A DNA stretch of 64,000 bases from Bradyrhizobium sp. SZCCHNS1050 (GCF_032484785.1 NZ_JAUETR010000002.1:1240001-1304000); one strand, 5' to 3'. Shown: positions 22,491 to 39,968, counted from the stretch's first letter. Numbers and translations: made by a program. Notes: generated from the letters alone by a model not told the origin.

Positions 22491-24554
22491 CTAGTCTTCG
22501 TCCTCGACCTTGTCGAAGAACGAATAGCGCAGGCTGTCGGCGTCGGCGTACCACTGGCCGGGCCCCTTGTTGGCCGCGAGTGTCGCTGCCCACACCTCGT
22601 CGGTGCAATCGCGGCGGTGCATGGCCAGATCGAACCCGTTGCCGAAGAACAGCTCCGACCACTCCCACCAGGTGCCGAGCTTCTTGACCCCACGCAGCAG
22701 GTCGTAGCGGTCGACCAGCGCCGGAGCCATGTCCGAGGTGATCGAGCCGAACACGAGGCCGGTCTTGACGACGCGGTTGAGCTCGCGGATCGCGCGCGCA
22801 ACCTGCTTGTCACCGAGATGGCAGAGGCTGGTCTCGAACACGAAATCGAACTCACCGGTCTTGAATGGCATATCGGTGATCGAGCCGAGCTTGTTGTATT
22901 TCCTCAGCGCCTTCGGCGTCTTGCCATGGATGTAGCGGTTGTTCTCGATGCCCCAGGCATCGATGCCGCGCTCGCGGAGCGCTCCCACCAGTTCACCGCT
23001 CGCGGAGCCGGCGACCAAGAGCTTGTAGCCTTTGCCCTTGCCGGCCCGGTTCCAAACGATCTTGATCAGGCTGGTCAGATAGTCCGGATCGGTGAACTGC
23101 GACCACGCTTCGCTGTACGGCCCCTGCCCGCGATAATTGTCGAAATAGTCACGGTCGATCTTGTCGGACAGCGGCGTTTCGGCCTGCGAGCGGGCGCGGC
23201 GCAGCCGCATCATTTCGGTCAGGATGATGTCGGTGGCGGCGTCCGACGAATCGAGCAGCCCGTTCAGGGTCGAGTCGAACAGATAGTCACCGACCACGAC
23301 GATGCCGGGGTGCTCCTTCGGCTCAGGCCGGTGATTGGTCATGACGTCGCGTACCGGCAGACCGCCGGGCAGCGCGTTGACGGACGACAGCCAGCGGTGG
23401 ATCTTGCCTTCCATGAAGTGTGCGCGCGCGTCGCCGAGCGCAGCAGGGAGCGACTTCAGCGCGGCATCGATCAGCTCCTGGTCCGAGAGGTTGGCGAAGG
23501 CGAGCGCATCCGAGCCCGCGATCAGCCAGTTGAGCACGCCGTGCTTGCCGACATCGTGGCGCGAGCCCTCGTTGTAGATGCAGCAGCCGCCGAACGCCTC
23601 CGACATGAACCAGGAGCCCGGAATCTTCTCGCCCCAGAACGGCTCGTCGAACAGGATCGAGACGCGCAGATAATGCGCGGGACGATCGAAATAGGCGATG
23701 TGCTTGACCATGGACTGGCGCAGCTTCTCGCCCTCCCAGCCGACCGTCGACAGCCAGGAATGCGGCAGGCACACCAGCACGAGATCGAACTCGCGCGTCT
23801 CCGGCCCCTTGCCGTTCATCATGTTGAGCCGGTAGCGACCCGCCTCGGTCTTGCCGATGCGGAGCACGCGATGATTGAGCTGGATGTCGGCATCGACCTC
23901 GGAGCGCAGGCACTCGATCAGTTGCTCGTTGCCGTTCTGAATCGAGTACAGGCCGATATAGTCGTCGATATCCATGACGAAGTTCTTGAGCGCATTGAGG
24001 CCGTTGGTGTTGTGGGCCTCGGTCGCGAGGTCGGAGCGCGACATCACCTTGAAGAAGCGCTTGGCCGTGGGATCCTCGACCTCCTCGTCGAGCAGCTCTT
24101 CGCAGGTCTTGTAGGCCCAGGGGTGCTCGTTATCGTGGGCGCCGACGCCCTCGTAATATTCGACCGGCGACATCACGTCGGTACAACGCTTGCGGAACGC
24201 CTCGACCGCAGCGGCCGTCTTCGGGCCGTATTTGCGGCGCAGCCCCGGCACGTCGTCGAGCAGCTCGCCGTCGAGTTGCACCTGCAGCGCATCCATCGGA
24301 ATCGTCTGCAGCCCGAAATGCTGGATCAGCTCGCGCAGCGGATCAGGGCCGGTCATCGAGTAGTCGTAGATTTCTGCGACACCAGCCTCATACATCGCCG
24401 GTGCGGTATCGAACTTGCGCGTCACGATCTTGCCGCCGAGCCGGTCGGATGCCTCGTAGATCGTCACCTTGCAGAGATCGCCGAGTTTGCGCCTCAGATA
24501 CCAGGCGCTCATCAGGCCACCCGGACCGCCACCAACAATCGCAAGGTCAAGCAT
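22491..24554 (-). CDS. Flavin amine oxidase fused to a methyltransferase-like domain
   Basis: Start chosen at MLDLAIVGGGPGGLMSAWYL (24554); the frame is open for 77 further codons but they lack homology. Residues 1-450 form an FAD/NAD(P)-binding amine oxidase: GGGPGG at 8-13, YEASDRLGGK at 33-42 and the C-terminal FAD segment GIVVVGDYLFDSTLNGLLDS at 417-436. Residues about 508-605 look like a class I SAM methyltransferase: KLLVAGSASGELVGALRERG (motif I), then an acidic residue at 537 (GIENN) and GEFDFVFETSLCHL. Motif I lacks the usual acidic residue, so activity is uncertain. The product is 687 residues; substrate unknown. Confidence 0.85.
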   Translation of the reverse strand: MLDLAIVGGGPGGLMSAWYLRRKLGDLCKVTIYEASDRLGGKIVTRKFDTAPAMYEAGVAEIYDYSMTGPDPLRELIQHFGLQTIPMDALQVQLDGELLDDVPGLRRKYGPKTAAAVEAFRKRCTDVMSPVEYYEGVGAHDNEHPWAYKTCEELLDEEVEDPTAKRFFKVMSRSDLATEAHNTNGLNALKNFVMDIDDYIGLYSIQNGNEQLIECLRSEVDADIQLNHRVLRIGKTEAGRYRLNMMNGKGPETREFDLVLVCLPHSWLSTVGWEGEKLRQSMVKHIAYFDRPAHYLRVSILFDEPFWGEKIPGSWFMSEAFGGCCIYNEGSRHDVGKHGVLNWLIAGSDALAFANLSDQELIDAALKSLPAALGDARAHFMEGKIHRWLSSVNALPGGLPVRDVMTNHRPEPKEHPGIVVVGDYLFDSTLNGLLDSSDAATDIILTEMMRLRRARSQAETPLSDKIDRDYFDNYRGQGPYSEAWSQFTDPDYLTSLIKIVWNRAGKGKGYKLLVAGSASGELVGALRERGIDAWGIENNRYIHGKTPKALRKYNKLGSITDMPFKTGEFDFVFETSLCHLGDKQVARAIRELNRVVKTGLVFGSITSDMAPALVDRYDLLRGVKKLGTWWEWSELFFGNGFDLAMHRRDCTDEVWAATLAANKGPGQWYADADSLRYSFFDKVEDED

Positions 24555-24892
24555 CGAAGTTCCGCCATCTCCGGCTGTCAGCGACGTTGCCGGTCGTCCA
24601 TACAGGGGTCCTGCCACCCTCGGGGCTCGATCGGCCATAGCGTAACCGGCCCGCAAAAGATTTGCGCCGGAGCAAATCGGCGCATCGCCACGGGAATCGA
24701 CGGAAATCAGCTCAGCGGATCTGATGCTTCCAAAAGCGCCTCTGTCCCTGAAGGGAAGATGAACAACGGGGCAGCAGCGCGGCAACAGGAGAAGAAAATG
24801 TCAAAAAAAGGCCGGCAAACGCCGGCCTTTTCTACACGCGATGAACGCACGGCAGACCCCGACACCGTCGGGGTCATGCCGCAACCGTCCGT
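24555..24892. other. Intergenic region between rpoC and the amine oxidase-methyltransferase gene
   Basis: 338 bp. It contains the upstream region of the fusion gene on the minus strand and the rpoC terminator at 24803-24832. I see no convincing promoter or small gene. Confidence 0.6.
24803..24832 (-). terminator. Rho-independent terminator after rpoC
   Basis: On the minus strand AAAAGGCCGGC and GCCGGCCTTTT arms form a GC-rich stem closed by GTTT and followed by a T7 run, 60 bp after the rpoC stop. The A-run on the other side makes it potentially bidirectional. Confidence 0.9.
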
Positions 24893-29092
<4,200 letters not shown>

Positions 29093-29223
29093 CGTATTCT
29101 CCTCGCGGGCCGATCGGGGGTCGGCCGCAAATTCGAAAATCTCTCAACGGGCGCCTTGTCCTGACCCGCGGGGGAAGGCGCCGGCACCCGGCCGTCCGAG
29201 ACGGCCGGGCATGACCTCTTGAA

Positions 29224-33342
<4,119 letters not shown>

Positions 33343-33891
33343 CGTGGCCTCTCATTTCGTCGCCCGGAGGGGCGAACCTTCCGAAACAGCGGCTGCCACC
33401 GCCCCTTCGGGTTGAATTTCGATCCATTTCGAGGATCTGAGGCCCAGAGCCGGAACGGAAATGTCCCAGATCTGTTCTTCAGACCAGCAAAACGCAAAAC
33501 GACGCGCGAGGCGCGAGGACGCACCCGCTCGTCACAACCATCTCGTCACGGACTGCAAAAGCCCGAAATTGCCTATCTCCCAACGGCTTACGGACGGAGA
33601 CGCCACTCCACCGATCAACCGGCTTTTCGTGCTGCCGACCCAATATGGGTTGACAATAATCGAGATTCGAGAGCGAAGCCCCTAAATCTCCACACTTTTC
33701 CGTGTTCGGCCCACAACGGACGGTTCCGTTGCACGCCTTTTGCAGTGATTCCGAGCCGCGCCCAATACCCCTGCAAAACTCCTTGTCCACATGATGACCG
33801 GGCGATGTTACCACCCGGTCATCATAATCTGTCGAAAGCCCCCGGACCCGCCCATGGCAGCCCGGGGACTTCGTTCGCGCAATCGAAGCGA
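33343..33891. other. rplL-rpoB intergenic region
   Basis: 549 bp without a supportable gene. It includes a perfect 12-bp-stem hairpin (33791-33825) soon after rplL. In enterobacteria this interval carries an attenuator and an RNase III site that set the ratio of L7/L12 to polymerase; a comparable role here is inferred from position. Confidence 0.6.
33791..33825 (-). promoter_or_regulatory. Hairpin downstream of rplL, candidate attenuator or RNase processing site
   Basis: Arms 33791-33802 and 33814-33825 are perfect 12-bp complements (ATGATGACCGGG) with an 11-nt loop, 66 bp after the rplL stop. No immediate T-run follows on the minus strand, so partial attenuation or processing is more likely than full termination. 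Confidence 0.55.
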
Positions 33892-34269
33892 TTACTTGAG
33901 CTCGATCTTGGCGCCGGCCTTCTCGAGCTGAGCCTTGATCTTCTCGGCCTCGTCCTTGTTGACGCCTTCCTTGACCGGCTTCGGAGCGCCCTCGACCAGG
34001 TCCTTGGCTTCCTTCAGGCCCAGGCCGGTGATGGCGCGGACTTCCTTGATGACCTCGATCTTCTTGTCGCCGGCCGAAGCCAGGACAACGGTGAACTCGG
34101 TCTTCTCTTCCGCCGGAGCGGCAGCGGCGCCACCAGCGCCCGGAGCGGCGACGGCCACGGCGGCCGCGGCGGACACGCCCCACTTCTCTTCCAGGAGCTT
34201 CGCGAGCTCAGCAGCCTCGAGAACGGTGAGGGCCGAGAGGTCGTCGACGATCTTCTGCAGGTCAGCCAT
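33892..34269 (-). CDS. rplL: 50S ribosomal protein L7/L12
   Basis: The flexible stalk protein that recruits and activates translational GTPases, present as several dimers on L10. The 125-residue protein has the N-terminal dimerisation helices ([20 protein letters not shown]), an Ala/Gly/Pro hinge at about 40-52 and the C-terminal domain with [20 protein letters not shown]. It follows rplJ by 60 bp. Confidence 0.98.
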   Translation of the reverse strand: MADLQKIVDDLSALTVLEAAELAKLLEEKWGVSAAAAVAVAAPGAGGAAAAPAEEKTEFTVVLASAGDKKIEVIKEVRAITGLGLKEAKDLVEGAPKPVKEGVNKDEAEKIKAQLEKAGAKIELK

Positions 34270-34329
34270 TGATGTAGTCCTTTAGTGTGGTTCGGTTCGA
34301 AACCAGGTTGTGAGTGTTTGCGAAGGGCG

Positions 34330-34848
34330 TCAGGCCGCTTCGCCCTTTGAGGCATGAGCCTGAATGACGCGCGCGACCTTGGCCGCGGGAGCGTTGGCGA
34401 GCTGGGCCAGCTTGGTCGCCGGAGCCTGGATCAGGCCGACGAGCTTGCCGCGCAGTTCGTCCAGCGACGGCAGCGAGGCCAGAGCCTTCACGCTGTCGAC
34501 ATTCAGGACGGTTGAGCCCATCGAGCCGCCGAGAATGACGAACTTTTCGTTCGCCTTGGCGAATTCGATGGCAACCTTGGGCGCCGCGACAGGATCGTTC
34601 GAAGTTGCGATCACGGTCGGCCCCTTCAACAGGGGACCGATGCCGACGACGTCCGTGCCTTCAAGAGCAATTTTGGCGAGACGGTTCTTCGAGACCTTCA
34701 CCGATGCGCCAGCCTGCTTCATCTGCTTGCGCAGGTTCTGCATCTGAGCCACGGTGAGGCCGGAATAGTGAGCGACGACGGCAACGCCCGTGGTCTTGAA
34801 GACCTCGTGCAGCTGCTCGACCGCCTCTTTTTTTGCCGCTCGTTCCAC
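34330..34848 (-). CDS. rplJ: 50S ribosomal protein L10 (GTG start)
   Basis: L10 anchors the L7/L12 stalk and, with L7/L12, represses its own mRNA in E. coli. The 172-residue protein starts at GTG (34848; [17 protein letters not shown]), with GGAGAG about 10 nt upstream. The frame is open for 67 more codons that lack homology and overlap the leader hairpins. [20 protein letters not shown] and [14 protein letters not shown] are conserved. rplA, its usual upstream neighbour, is 14.4 kb away. Confidence 0.96.
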
Positions 34849-34960
34849 AGCAAGCTCTCTCCGGTTGGCGGCCTTCGCCCGAAAGCGGGACCGCCGGGTT
34901 GCACCCGCCGTCCCACCAAACCTGACCTCCGGACGGAAGAACCCGAGGACACGAAAGGCA
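34849..34960 (-). promoter_or_regulatory. Candidate L10 autoregulatory leader
   Basis: Immediately before the GTG of rplJ, nested stems can form (outer 34867-34871 / 34891-34895, inner 34878-34881 / 34886-34889) followed by a G-rich segment. Position and fold fit the autogenous L10(L12) target known upstream of rplJ in many bacteria. Not verified by a covariance model. Confidence 0.4.
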
Positions 34961-35414
34961 AAACGGCGATGAATAGCCTGCCCTTCCGAAAGCCCTGAGA
35001 GCCCGCGGAGTGTCGAGGTTCGAACCAAACCTGCATGCCACCACGACAAAGGCAGTGGACATGCCGAAATCCGGTCTTCACCCGTCTATGCAGGCTGGAT
35101 GATTAAGCCATTGAGGAAACTGGATTTCCGCGCCGGCGCCTGCAGTCTCGGACAGGATTCGGAGTGATCGGCGAACCGACCTCCCCTGCGGCATTCGAGA
35201 GCAGAAAGATCCTTCTTCCTTCCGAGAAATCCAAACGGATATCCTCAAAAGGAATGCTGGCTCCTCTCAACTTTCGGAATGCGCGCACAGGCGCGCCAGC
35301 AACAGCCGGCCCGCCTGGAAGCCGGTTCTTTAACGGGTCCATTGCGACTTGCCAAGACCCCAAGAGCAAAAATCGCACCAGTTGGGCCATGCCGTGGAGC
35401 CGGGTGGGAGCCCC

Positions 35415-35525
35415 GTCGCCCGGATGAGCGACAGCCGGCGCGCGGGACGCGCGTCGGCGATAGCGACATGCGGGGTCTCACGTGCTCTGCCGGAAACCCC
35501 GGATGTCGGCAGCGCTCATCAGGGC
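35415..35525. repeat. Degenerate copy of the CCCGGATG palindromic repeat
   Basis: The arms GTCGCCCGGATGAGCG and CCCCGGATGTCGGCAGCGCTC resemble those of the better preserved element at 61454-61538 (GTAGCCCGGATG / CCCCGGATGTCGCTTCGCTC), with point differences. Confidence 0.5.
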
Positions 35526-35561
35526 CACGGGGCATTGCACGCGCAGGGGCACAATCCCGCC

Positions 35562-36209
35562 TCAGCCCTTCGGACAGGCCGCTCCGGCGTCGGCCCAGGC
35601 CTTGATCAGCTCGCCGAACTGCTTCTGGGTTCCCGGGGCCGGGGTCCGCCCAGCTCCCGGATTCCAGCCCCAGCCGACCAGCTCATCCTCAGCCATATGG
35701 TGAATCAGCTGCGCCATGGTCTTGCCGCCGTTGCGATTTGGATCCTTGATCTGTGCGCAGATCTGGCCGAGCGACTTGCCCTGCCAAGCCATCTCGATCG
35801 GGGCCAGCTGCCACTTGGGATTACCGGGCACGCGCGCCGCGTCGAAATTGGCCTCGTGGTGGCAGGTCGTGCAGGCGAGCCCGCCGGGCGCACCCATGCC
35901 AGCCTCGCCGCGGACCACCAGCGGCTGATGCGGAATCATCCTATCGGTCTGGGTCGGCCGGTCGCCGGCCGGGTGGCAGTTCATGCATCGCGGCGACTGC
36001 AGCACCTTGCCGGCCTCTTCGAACAGCGCCACGGCGCGCTCGTCCTTGCTCTTGATCCTGGCGAAGTCCGCCACCGGCTTGAGCCCGCCGGCGACGTGCG
36101 TGGCCTCGGGCGCCGCATCGGCGCGCCGCAGTGCCGGCAGGGCTACGATCGCAACCGCAGCCAGGCTGCCAGCGAGCAGCGCCATCGTCGCCGTTCTGAA
36201 CGGGCTCAT
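35562..36209 (-). CDS. Diheme c-type cytochrome, electron acceptor of the molybdenum hydroxylase
   Basis: A 215-residue exported protein starting MSPFRTATMALLAGSLAAVA, a membrane-targeting signal. Two haem sites are visible: CMNCH at 75-79 and CTTCH at 113-117. The start overlaps the stop of the upstream molybdopterin subunit gene (ATGA), so the two are translationally coupled. Such cytochromes take electrons from periplasmic xanthine dehydrogenase-family enzymes toward the respiratory chain; that role is inferred from the operon. Confidence 0.85.
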   Translation of the reverse strand: MSPFRTATMALLAGSLAAVAIVALPALRRADAAPEATHVAGGLKPVADFARIKSKDERAVALFEEAGKVLQSPRCMNCHPAGDRPTQTDRMIPHQPLVVRGEAGMGAPGGLACTTCHHEANFDAARVPGNPKWQLAPIEMAWQGKSLGQICAQIKDPNRNGGKTMAQLIHHMAEDELVGWGWNPGAGRTPAPGTQKQFGELIKAWADAGAACPKG

Positions 36210-38386
36210 GCGGTGTCTCCCGGCCGGATCGGCAGTTGGGTCGGGCGCGGCAGACCCAGCCTGGCCATGGCGTTGGCGACGGCAGGTCCCAGCGGCGGCA
36301 CGCCGGGCTCGCCGACTCCCGAGGGTTTCTCGGTCGACGGCACGATCGCAACCTCGATCTGCGGCATCTCGTGGATGCGCAGCGAGCGGTAGGTGTCGAA
36401 ATTGCCCGACACCGGTCGTCCCTCGTCGAGCGGCTGCTGCGCATAGAGGATGTGGCCGAGCGCAAAGCCGATGCCGCCCTCCATCTGGGCGCGGATGATG
36501 TCGGGATTGACTGCGACGCCGCAGTCGACAGCGCACCACACCTTGTGCACGACCGGTCCGTCGGCCCCCATCGACAGCTCGACCACCTGGGCGACGTAGG
36601 TGTTGAAGCTCTCGACCACGGCAACGCCGCGGGCGCGGCCCGCCTCGAGCTTGGCGCCCTTCCAGTCCGCGAGCTCGGCGACCGCCTTGAGCACACCGGC
36701 GTGACGCGGCTTGTCGGCCATCATCGCCAGTCGTCCCTCCACAGGATCCTGGCCGGCGGCTTCGAGCAACTGATCGACGAACGCCTCGACGGCGTAGCCA
36801 GTATGGGTGTGGCCGACCGAGCGCCACCACAGCACGGGCACGCCGACATCGACCTGATGCAGGTCGCAGCGGAAATTCGGCACCTGGTAAGGGATCTCGT
36901 TGGAGCCCTCATAGGCCGTCGAATCGAGGCCGTTCTTCATGGTCATCGCCTCAAACGGCGAGCCCTTCATGATCGACTGCCCGACGATCGTATCCGACCA
37001 CGCCACGATCTTGCCGTCGCGGACCACACCGCGCATTCGGTGCAGGCTGAATGGTCGGTAGTAGCCGCCGCGCATGTCATCCTCACGGGTCCACACCAGC
37101 TTGACCGGACGTCCCGGCCCGATCGCCTTGGCGACCTGCGCCAGCTCCATGGCGACGTGGGTCGACTGCTGCGCCCGCCGGCCGAAGCTGCCGCCGGCGA
37201 GAATCGTCTTGAGATCGACTTTGGCGATGTCGAGCCCAAGCACCTGCGCGATCACGGCGTGATCAGGCGTCGGAAACTGGCTGCCATAGCGCGCCGAGGC
37301 GGTATCGCCCTTCCAGTGAATGAAGGCGTTGATTGGCTCCATCGGCGCATGGGCCAGATAGGGAAAGACGAACTCGGTCTCGATCAGCTTGCCGCCCTTG
37401 GCGATCTCGGCGTCAACGTCGCCCTCCTGCTTCACCAGGGCGCCCTGCTTCTTCGCACGGGCGCGAAACTCCTCCAGCAGTTGCGCCGTGCCGCGCGTCT
37501 CCGCCTTGCTGTCGTCCCAGGTGATCTTGAGAAGGTCACGTGCCGTCTTCGCCGGCCAGAACCCCTCGGCATAGACGGCTACACCGTTCGGCACCTCCTT
37601 GACGTCGACCACTCCCGACACGGCCTTGGCCGCCGACGCGTCGAACGACGCCACCGTGCCGCCGAACCGCGGCGAGCGCGCCACCAACACGGTCAACGTC
37701 CCCGGATCCTTGATGTCGAGCGTGTACTCGGCCGAGCCGTTCGACTTCGCCACGCTGTCGAGCCGGGTTACAGCGCCTTCCTTGCCGATCAGCTTGAAGG
37801 CGGAGGAATCCTTGAGCTGCGGGTTCGCCGGCACCGGCTGTTGCATCGCCTTGGCGGCCAGCGCGCCGAAACCGCTCTGCTTGCCGGAGGGATGTCTGAC
37901 GATGCCTTTGTCGACCGTGATCTCCTCAGCCGGCACCTTCCATTCGTCGGCGGCCGCGGCCACCAGCATCGCGCGCGCGGCAGCGCCGACCTTGCGCATC
38001 TGCTCGTAGGAATTGGCGATTGCGCTGGAGCCGCCGGTACCCTGCACCCCGAACAGCAGGTTTTTGTAGAGCACCGGATTCGAGGGCGCATGATCGGCGC
38101 GCATCTGCGACCAATCGGCATCGAGCTCCTCGGCCACCAGCGTGGCCATGCCGGTGAACGGGCCCTGCCCGAACTCGATGTGCTTGCAGAGAACGGTGAC
38201 GGTGTCGTCCTGGCCGATCACAAGGAACGTGTTCGGCGCGATGTTGACGGACTTCGCCGCGTCTTGCGCGTAAGCGACACCATTGCGGGCGACATAGGTG
38301 GCGAGCGCCAGCCCCGCTCCCGCCTTCAGCAGCGAGCGGCGGGACAATGTCGGAGCGGACGTGGCGGGCTTCATATGCACATTCAT
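36206..38386 (-). CDS. Periplasmic molybdopterin-binding subunit, xanthine dehydrogenase / isoquinoline 1-oxidoreductase family
   Basis: The 726-residue catalytic subunit of a molybdenum hydroxylase of the IorB/aldehyde oxidoreductase type. Residues 15-21 (SRRSLLK) with the following hydrophobic stretch form a twin-arginine signal, so the folded cofactor-loaded enzyme is probably exported. Family segments include GGSFGRRAQQSTHVAMELAQ and the C-terminal KPSGVGEPGVPPLGPAVANA, which includes the conserved Glu near the Mo site. GGAGG lies upstream of the ATG. The substrate (aldehyde, N-heterocycle or other) cannot be assigned. Confidence 0.88.
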   Translation of the reverse strand: MNVHMKPATSAPTLSRRSLLKAGAGLALATYVARNGVAYAQDAAKSVNIAPNTFLVIGQDDTVTVLCKHIEFGQGPFTGMATLVAEELDADWSQMRADHAPSNPVLYKNLLFGVQGTGGSSAIANSYEQMRKVGAAARAMLVAAAADEWKVPAEEITVDKGIVRHPSGKQSGFGALAAKAMQQPVPANPQLKDSSAFKLIGKEGAVTRLDSVAKSNGSAEYTLDIKDPGTLTVLVARSPRFGGTVASFDASAAKAVSGVVDVKEVPNGVAVYAEGFWPAKTARDLLKITWDDSKAETRGTAQLLEEFRARAKKQGALVKQEGDVDAEIAKGGKLIETEFVFPYLAHAPMEPINAFIHWKGDTASARYGSQFPTPDHAVIAQVLGLDIAKVDLKTILAGGSFGRRAQQSTHVAMELAQVAKAIGPGRPVKLVWTREDDMRGGYYRPFSLHRMRGVVRDGKIVAWSDTIVGQSIMKGSPFEAMTMKNGLDSTAYEGSNEIPYQVPNFRCDLHQVDVGVPVLWWRSVGHTHTGYAVEAFVDQLLEAAGQDPVEGRLAMMADKPRHAGVLKAVAELADWKGAKLEAGRARGVAVVESFNTYVAQVVELSMGADGPVVHKVWCAVDCGVAVNPDIIRAQMEGGIGFALGHILYAQQPLDEGRPVSGNFDTYRSLRIHEMPQIEVAIVPSTEKPSGVGEPGVPPLGPAVANAMARLGLPRPTQLPIRPGDTA

Positions 38387-38388
38387 GA

Positions 38389-38853
38389 TCAGCCCTCCAA
38401 CGTCTTGGCTGCGGTATGGATGGCAGCGCGGATGCGCACATAGGTGGCGCAGCGGCAGATGTTGCCGTTCATCGCGAGATCGATGTCCTCATCGGTCGGC
38501 TTGGGATTAAGGCCGAGCAGCGCGACCGCGCTCATGATCTGGCCGGACTGGCAGTAGCCGCATTGGGGCACGTCGAGTGCCGCCCAGGCCTTCTGCACGG
38601 CCGCACCTTCCTTGCCGCTCAGCCCTTCGATGGTGGTGATCTCGCTCTTGCCCACCGCCGACACCGGCAGCGAGCAGGAGCGAACGCTCTGGCCGTCGAG
38701 ATGCACGGTGCAGGCACCGCACTGCGCCACGCCGCATCCGTATTTGGTGCCGGTCAGCCCGGCATTGTCCCGGATCGCCCATAACAAGGGCGTATTCGGG
38801 TCGACGTCGATCTGATGCTCGCGCCCGTTGATCTTGAGGGTGAACGCCGCCAT
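38389..38853 (-). CDS. [2Fe-2S] subunit of the molybdenum hydroxylase
   Basis: A 154-residue IorA/CoxS-type iron-sulfur protein that passes electrons from the Mo centre. The plant-ferredoxin-type cluster ligands are C40, C45, C48 and C60; the second cluster uses C98, C101, C133 and C135 ([16 protein letters not shown]). It is the first gene of a three-gene operon followed by the Mo subunit (2 bp) and the diheme cytochrome. It has no signal peptide, consistent with export bound to the Tat-signalled partner. Confidence 0.92.
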   Translation of the reverse strand: MAAFTLKINGREHQIDVDPNTPLLWAIRDNAGLTGTKYGCGVAQCGACTVHLDGQSVRSCSLPVSAVGKSEITTIEGLSGKEGAAVQKAWAALDVPQCGYCQSGQIMSAVALLGLNPKPTDEDIDLAMNGNICRCATYVRIRAAIHTAAKTLEG

Positions 38854-39017
38854 GCCGCTCTCCTGAATTGCAGGAGAGGAACTTAGAAGCGTTTGAAAAT
38901 CACTCGCAATTCACAGAGGCGTGCAGTGCGTCAGAATATTTCTGCACCACGCGTGGAACTTATCTGCGGTCTGCGCGTTTGGCGTTGCGGTGCTGGGGGA
39001 GCGCCATCTGCGCTTGC

Positions 39018-39968
39018 CTATCCGACCCGAAACGGCAGTGGCTCCCCTGCAAAGAACGCCGTGAGATTGGCCACCACGCATTCCTGCATCGCCACGTGAG
39101 ACTCGCGGGTGTTGCCGCCGATATGCGGCGTGACCACCACGTTCTGCAACGACGTCAGCCCATCCGGGGCGTGCGGCTCGGTTTCGAATACGTCGAGCCC
39201 GGCGCCAGCGATGATGCCGTCCTTCAGCGCTGAAAGCAGCGCCCTTTCGTCGATCACGGAGCCACGCGAGATGTTGACGACATGGCCGTCGGGCCCGATC
39301 TTCTTCAGGAGATCGGCATCGACGACGTGCGTGGTCTCCGCGCCGGCGCGGACCGCGATCATCAGCACGGTGCACCATTCGGCCAAGGCATCAAGGCTTG
39401 AAAAATACTGATACGGCAGATCGTCGTGGCGCGTGCGGCTGAAATAGCCGACCTCGGTCTCGAAAGCGGCGACGCGCGCGGCGATCTTGCGGCCGATTTC
39501 GCCCATCCCGTAGACGCCGACCTTGCAGCCGGACAGACCAGGCGGCGGCTTCAACAGCGGCGACGGCCGGGCCTCCACCCAGCCACCGGTGCGCACATAG
39601 GAATCCGCCGCCGTCAACCGCCGCACGCTCGCCAGCATCAGCATGAGCGCGATATCGGCGACCGCTGCAGCGTTCGCGCCGGGACTATGGCCGACCACGA
39701 TATTGCGCGCCGCGGCCGCCTTCAGGTCGACGCCATCATAGCCCGTGCCGTAACAGACGATGGCCCCGAGCGCCGGCAGCCGGTCCATGTCGTCGGCCCC
39801 CAGAGGCGTGCCGCCGGCTGTGATCAGGGCGCGGATCTGCGCAACCTCCGCCGCCGGAAACACCTCGTGCGCCGGCGTGCCGCCGCTGTCGAGCAGCTCG
39901 AAGCGATCGGCGAAGCGCTGGGTCAGCGACTTCGGCAGGCGGGAATAGATCAGGACCTTCTCGGGCAT
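39018..39968 (-). CDS. D-isomer-specific 2-hydroxyacid dehydrogenase
   Basis: A 316-residue NAD(P)-dependent dehydrogenase. The Rossmann motif GMGEIG is at 154-159; the catalytic Arg is R235 (NISRGSVIDE), Glu in GLDVFETEPH near 262, and His282 in TPHIGG. The closest functional class is probably glyoxylate / hydroxypyruvate reductase, but substrate is not determined. The gene starts 35 bp after the phosphatase-kinase gene and may be cotranscribed with it. Confidence 0.88.
   Translation of the reverse strand: MPEKVLIYSRLPKSLTQRFADRFELLDSGGTPAHEVFPAAEVAQIRALITAGGTPLGADDMDRLPALGAIVCYGTGYDGVDLKAAAARNIVVGHSPGANAAAVADIALMLMLASVRRLTAADSYVRTGGWVEARPSPLLKPPPGLSGCKVGVYGMGEIGRKIAARVAAFETEVGYFSRTRHDDLPYQYFSSLDALAEWCTVLMIAVRAGAETTHVVDADLLKKIGPDGHVVNISRGSVIDERALLSALKDGIIAGAGLDVFETEPHAPDGLTSLQNVVVTPHIGGNTRESHVAMQECVVANLTAFFAGEPLPFRVG

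Larger units (their letters stand above)
34849..35561. other. Region upstream of rplJ: leader plus degenerate repeat
   Basis: 713 bp between rplJ and the cytochrome gene with no supportable gene. It should carry the rplJL-rpoBC promoter on the minus strand, which I could not pin down, a structured leader next to rplJ (34849-34960) and a degenerate palindromic repeat (35415-35525). A 95-codon frame at 35103-35390 has no recognisable features. Confidence 0.55.

Noticed and set aside
35103..35390. A 95-codon minus-strand frame upstream of rplJ
   Set aside because: No family resemblance and no clear ribosome-binding site; the position fits a leader/promoter region.
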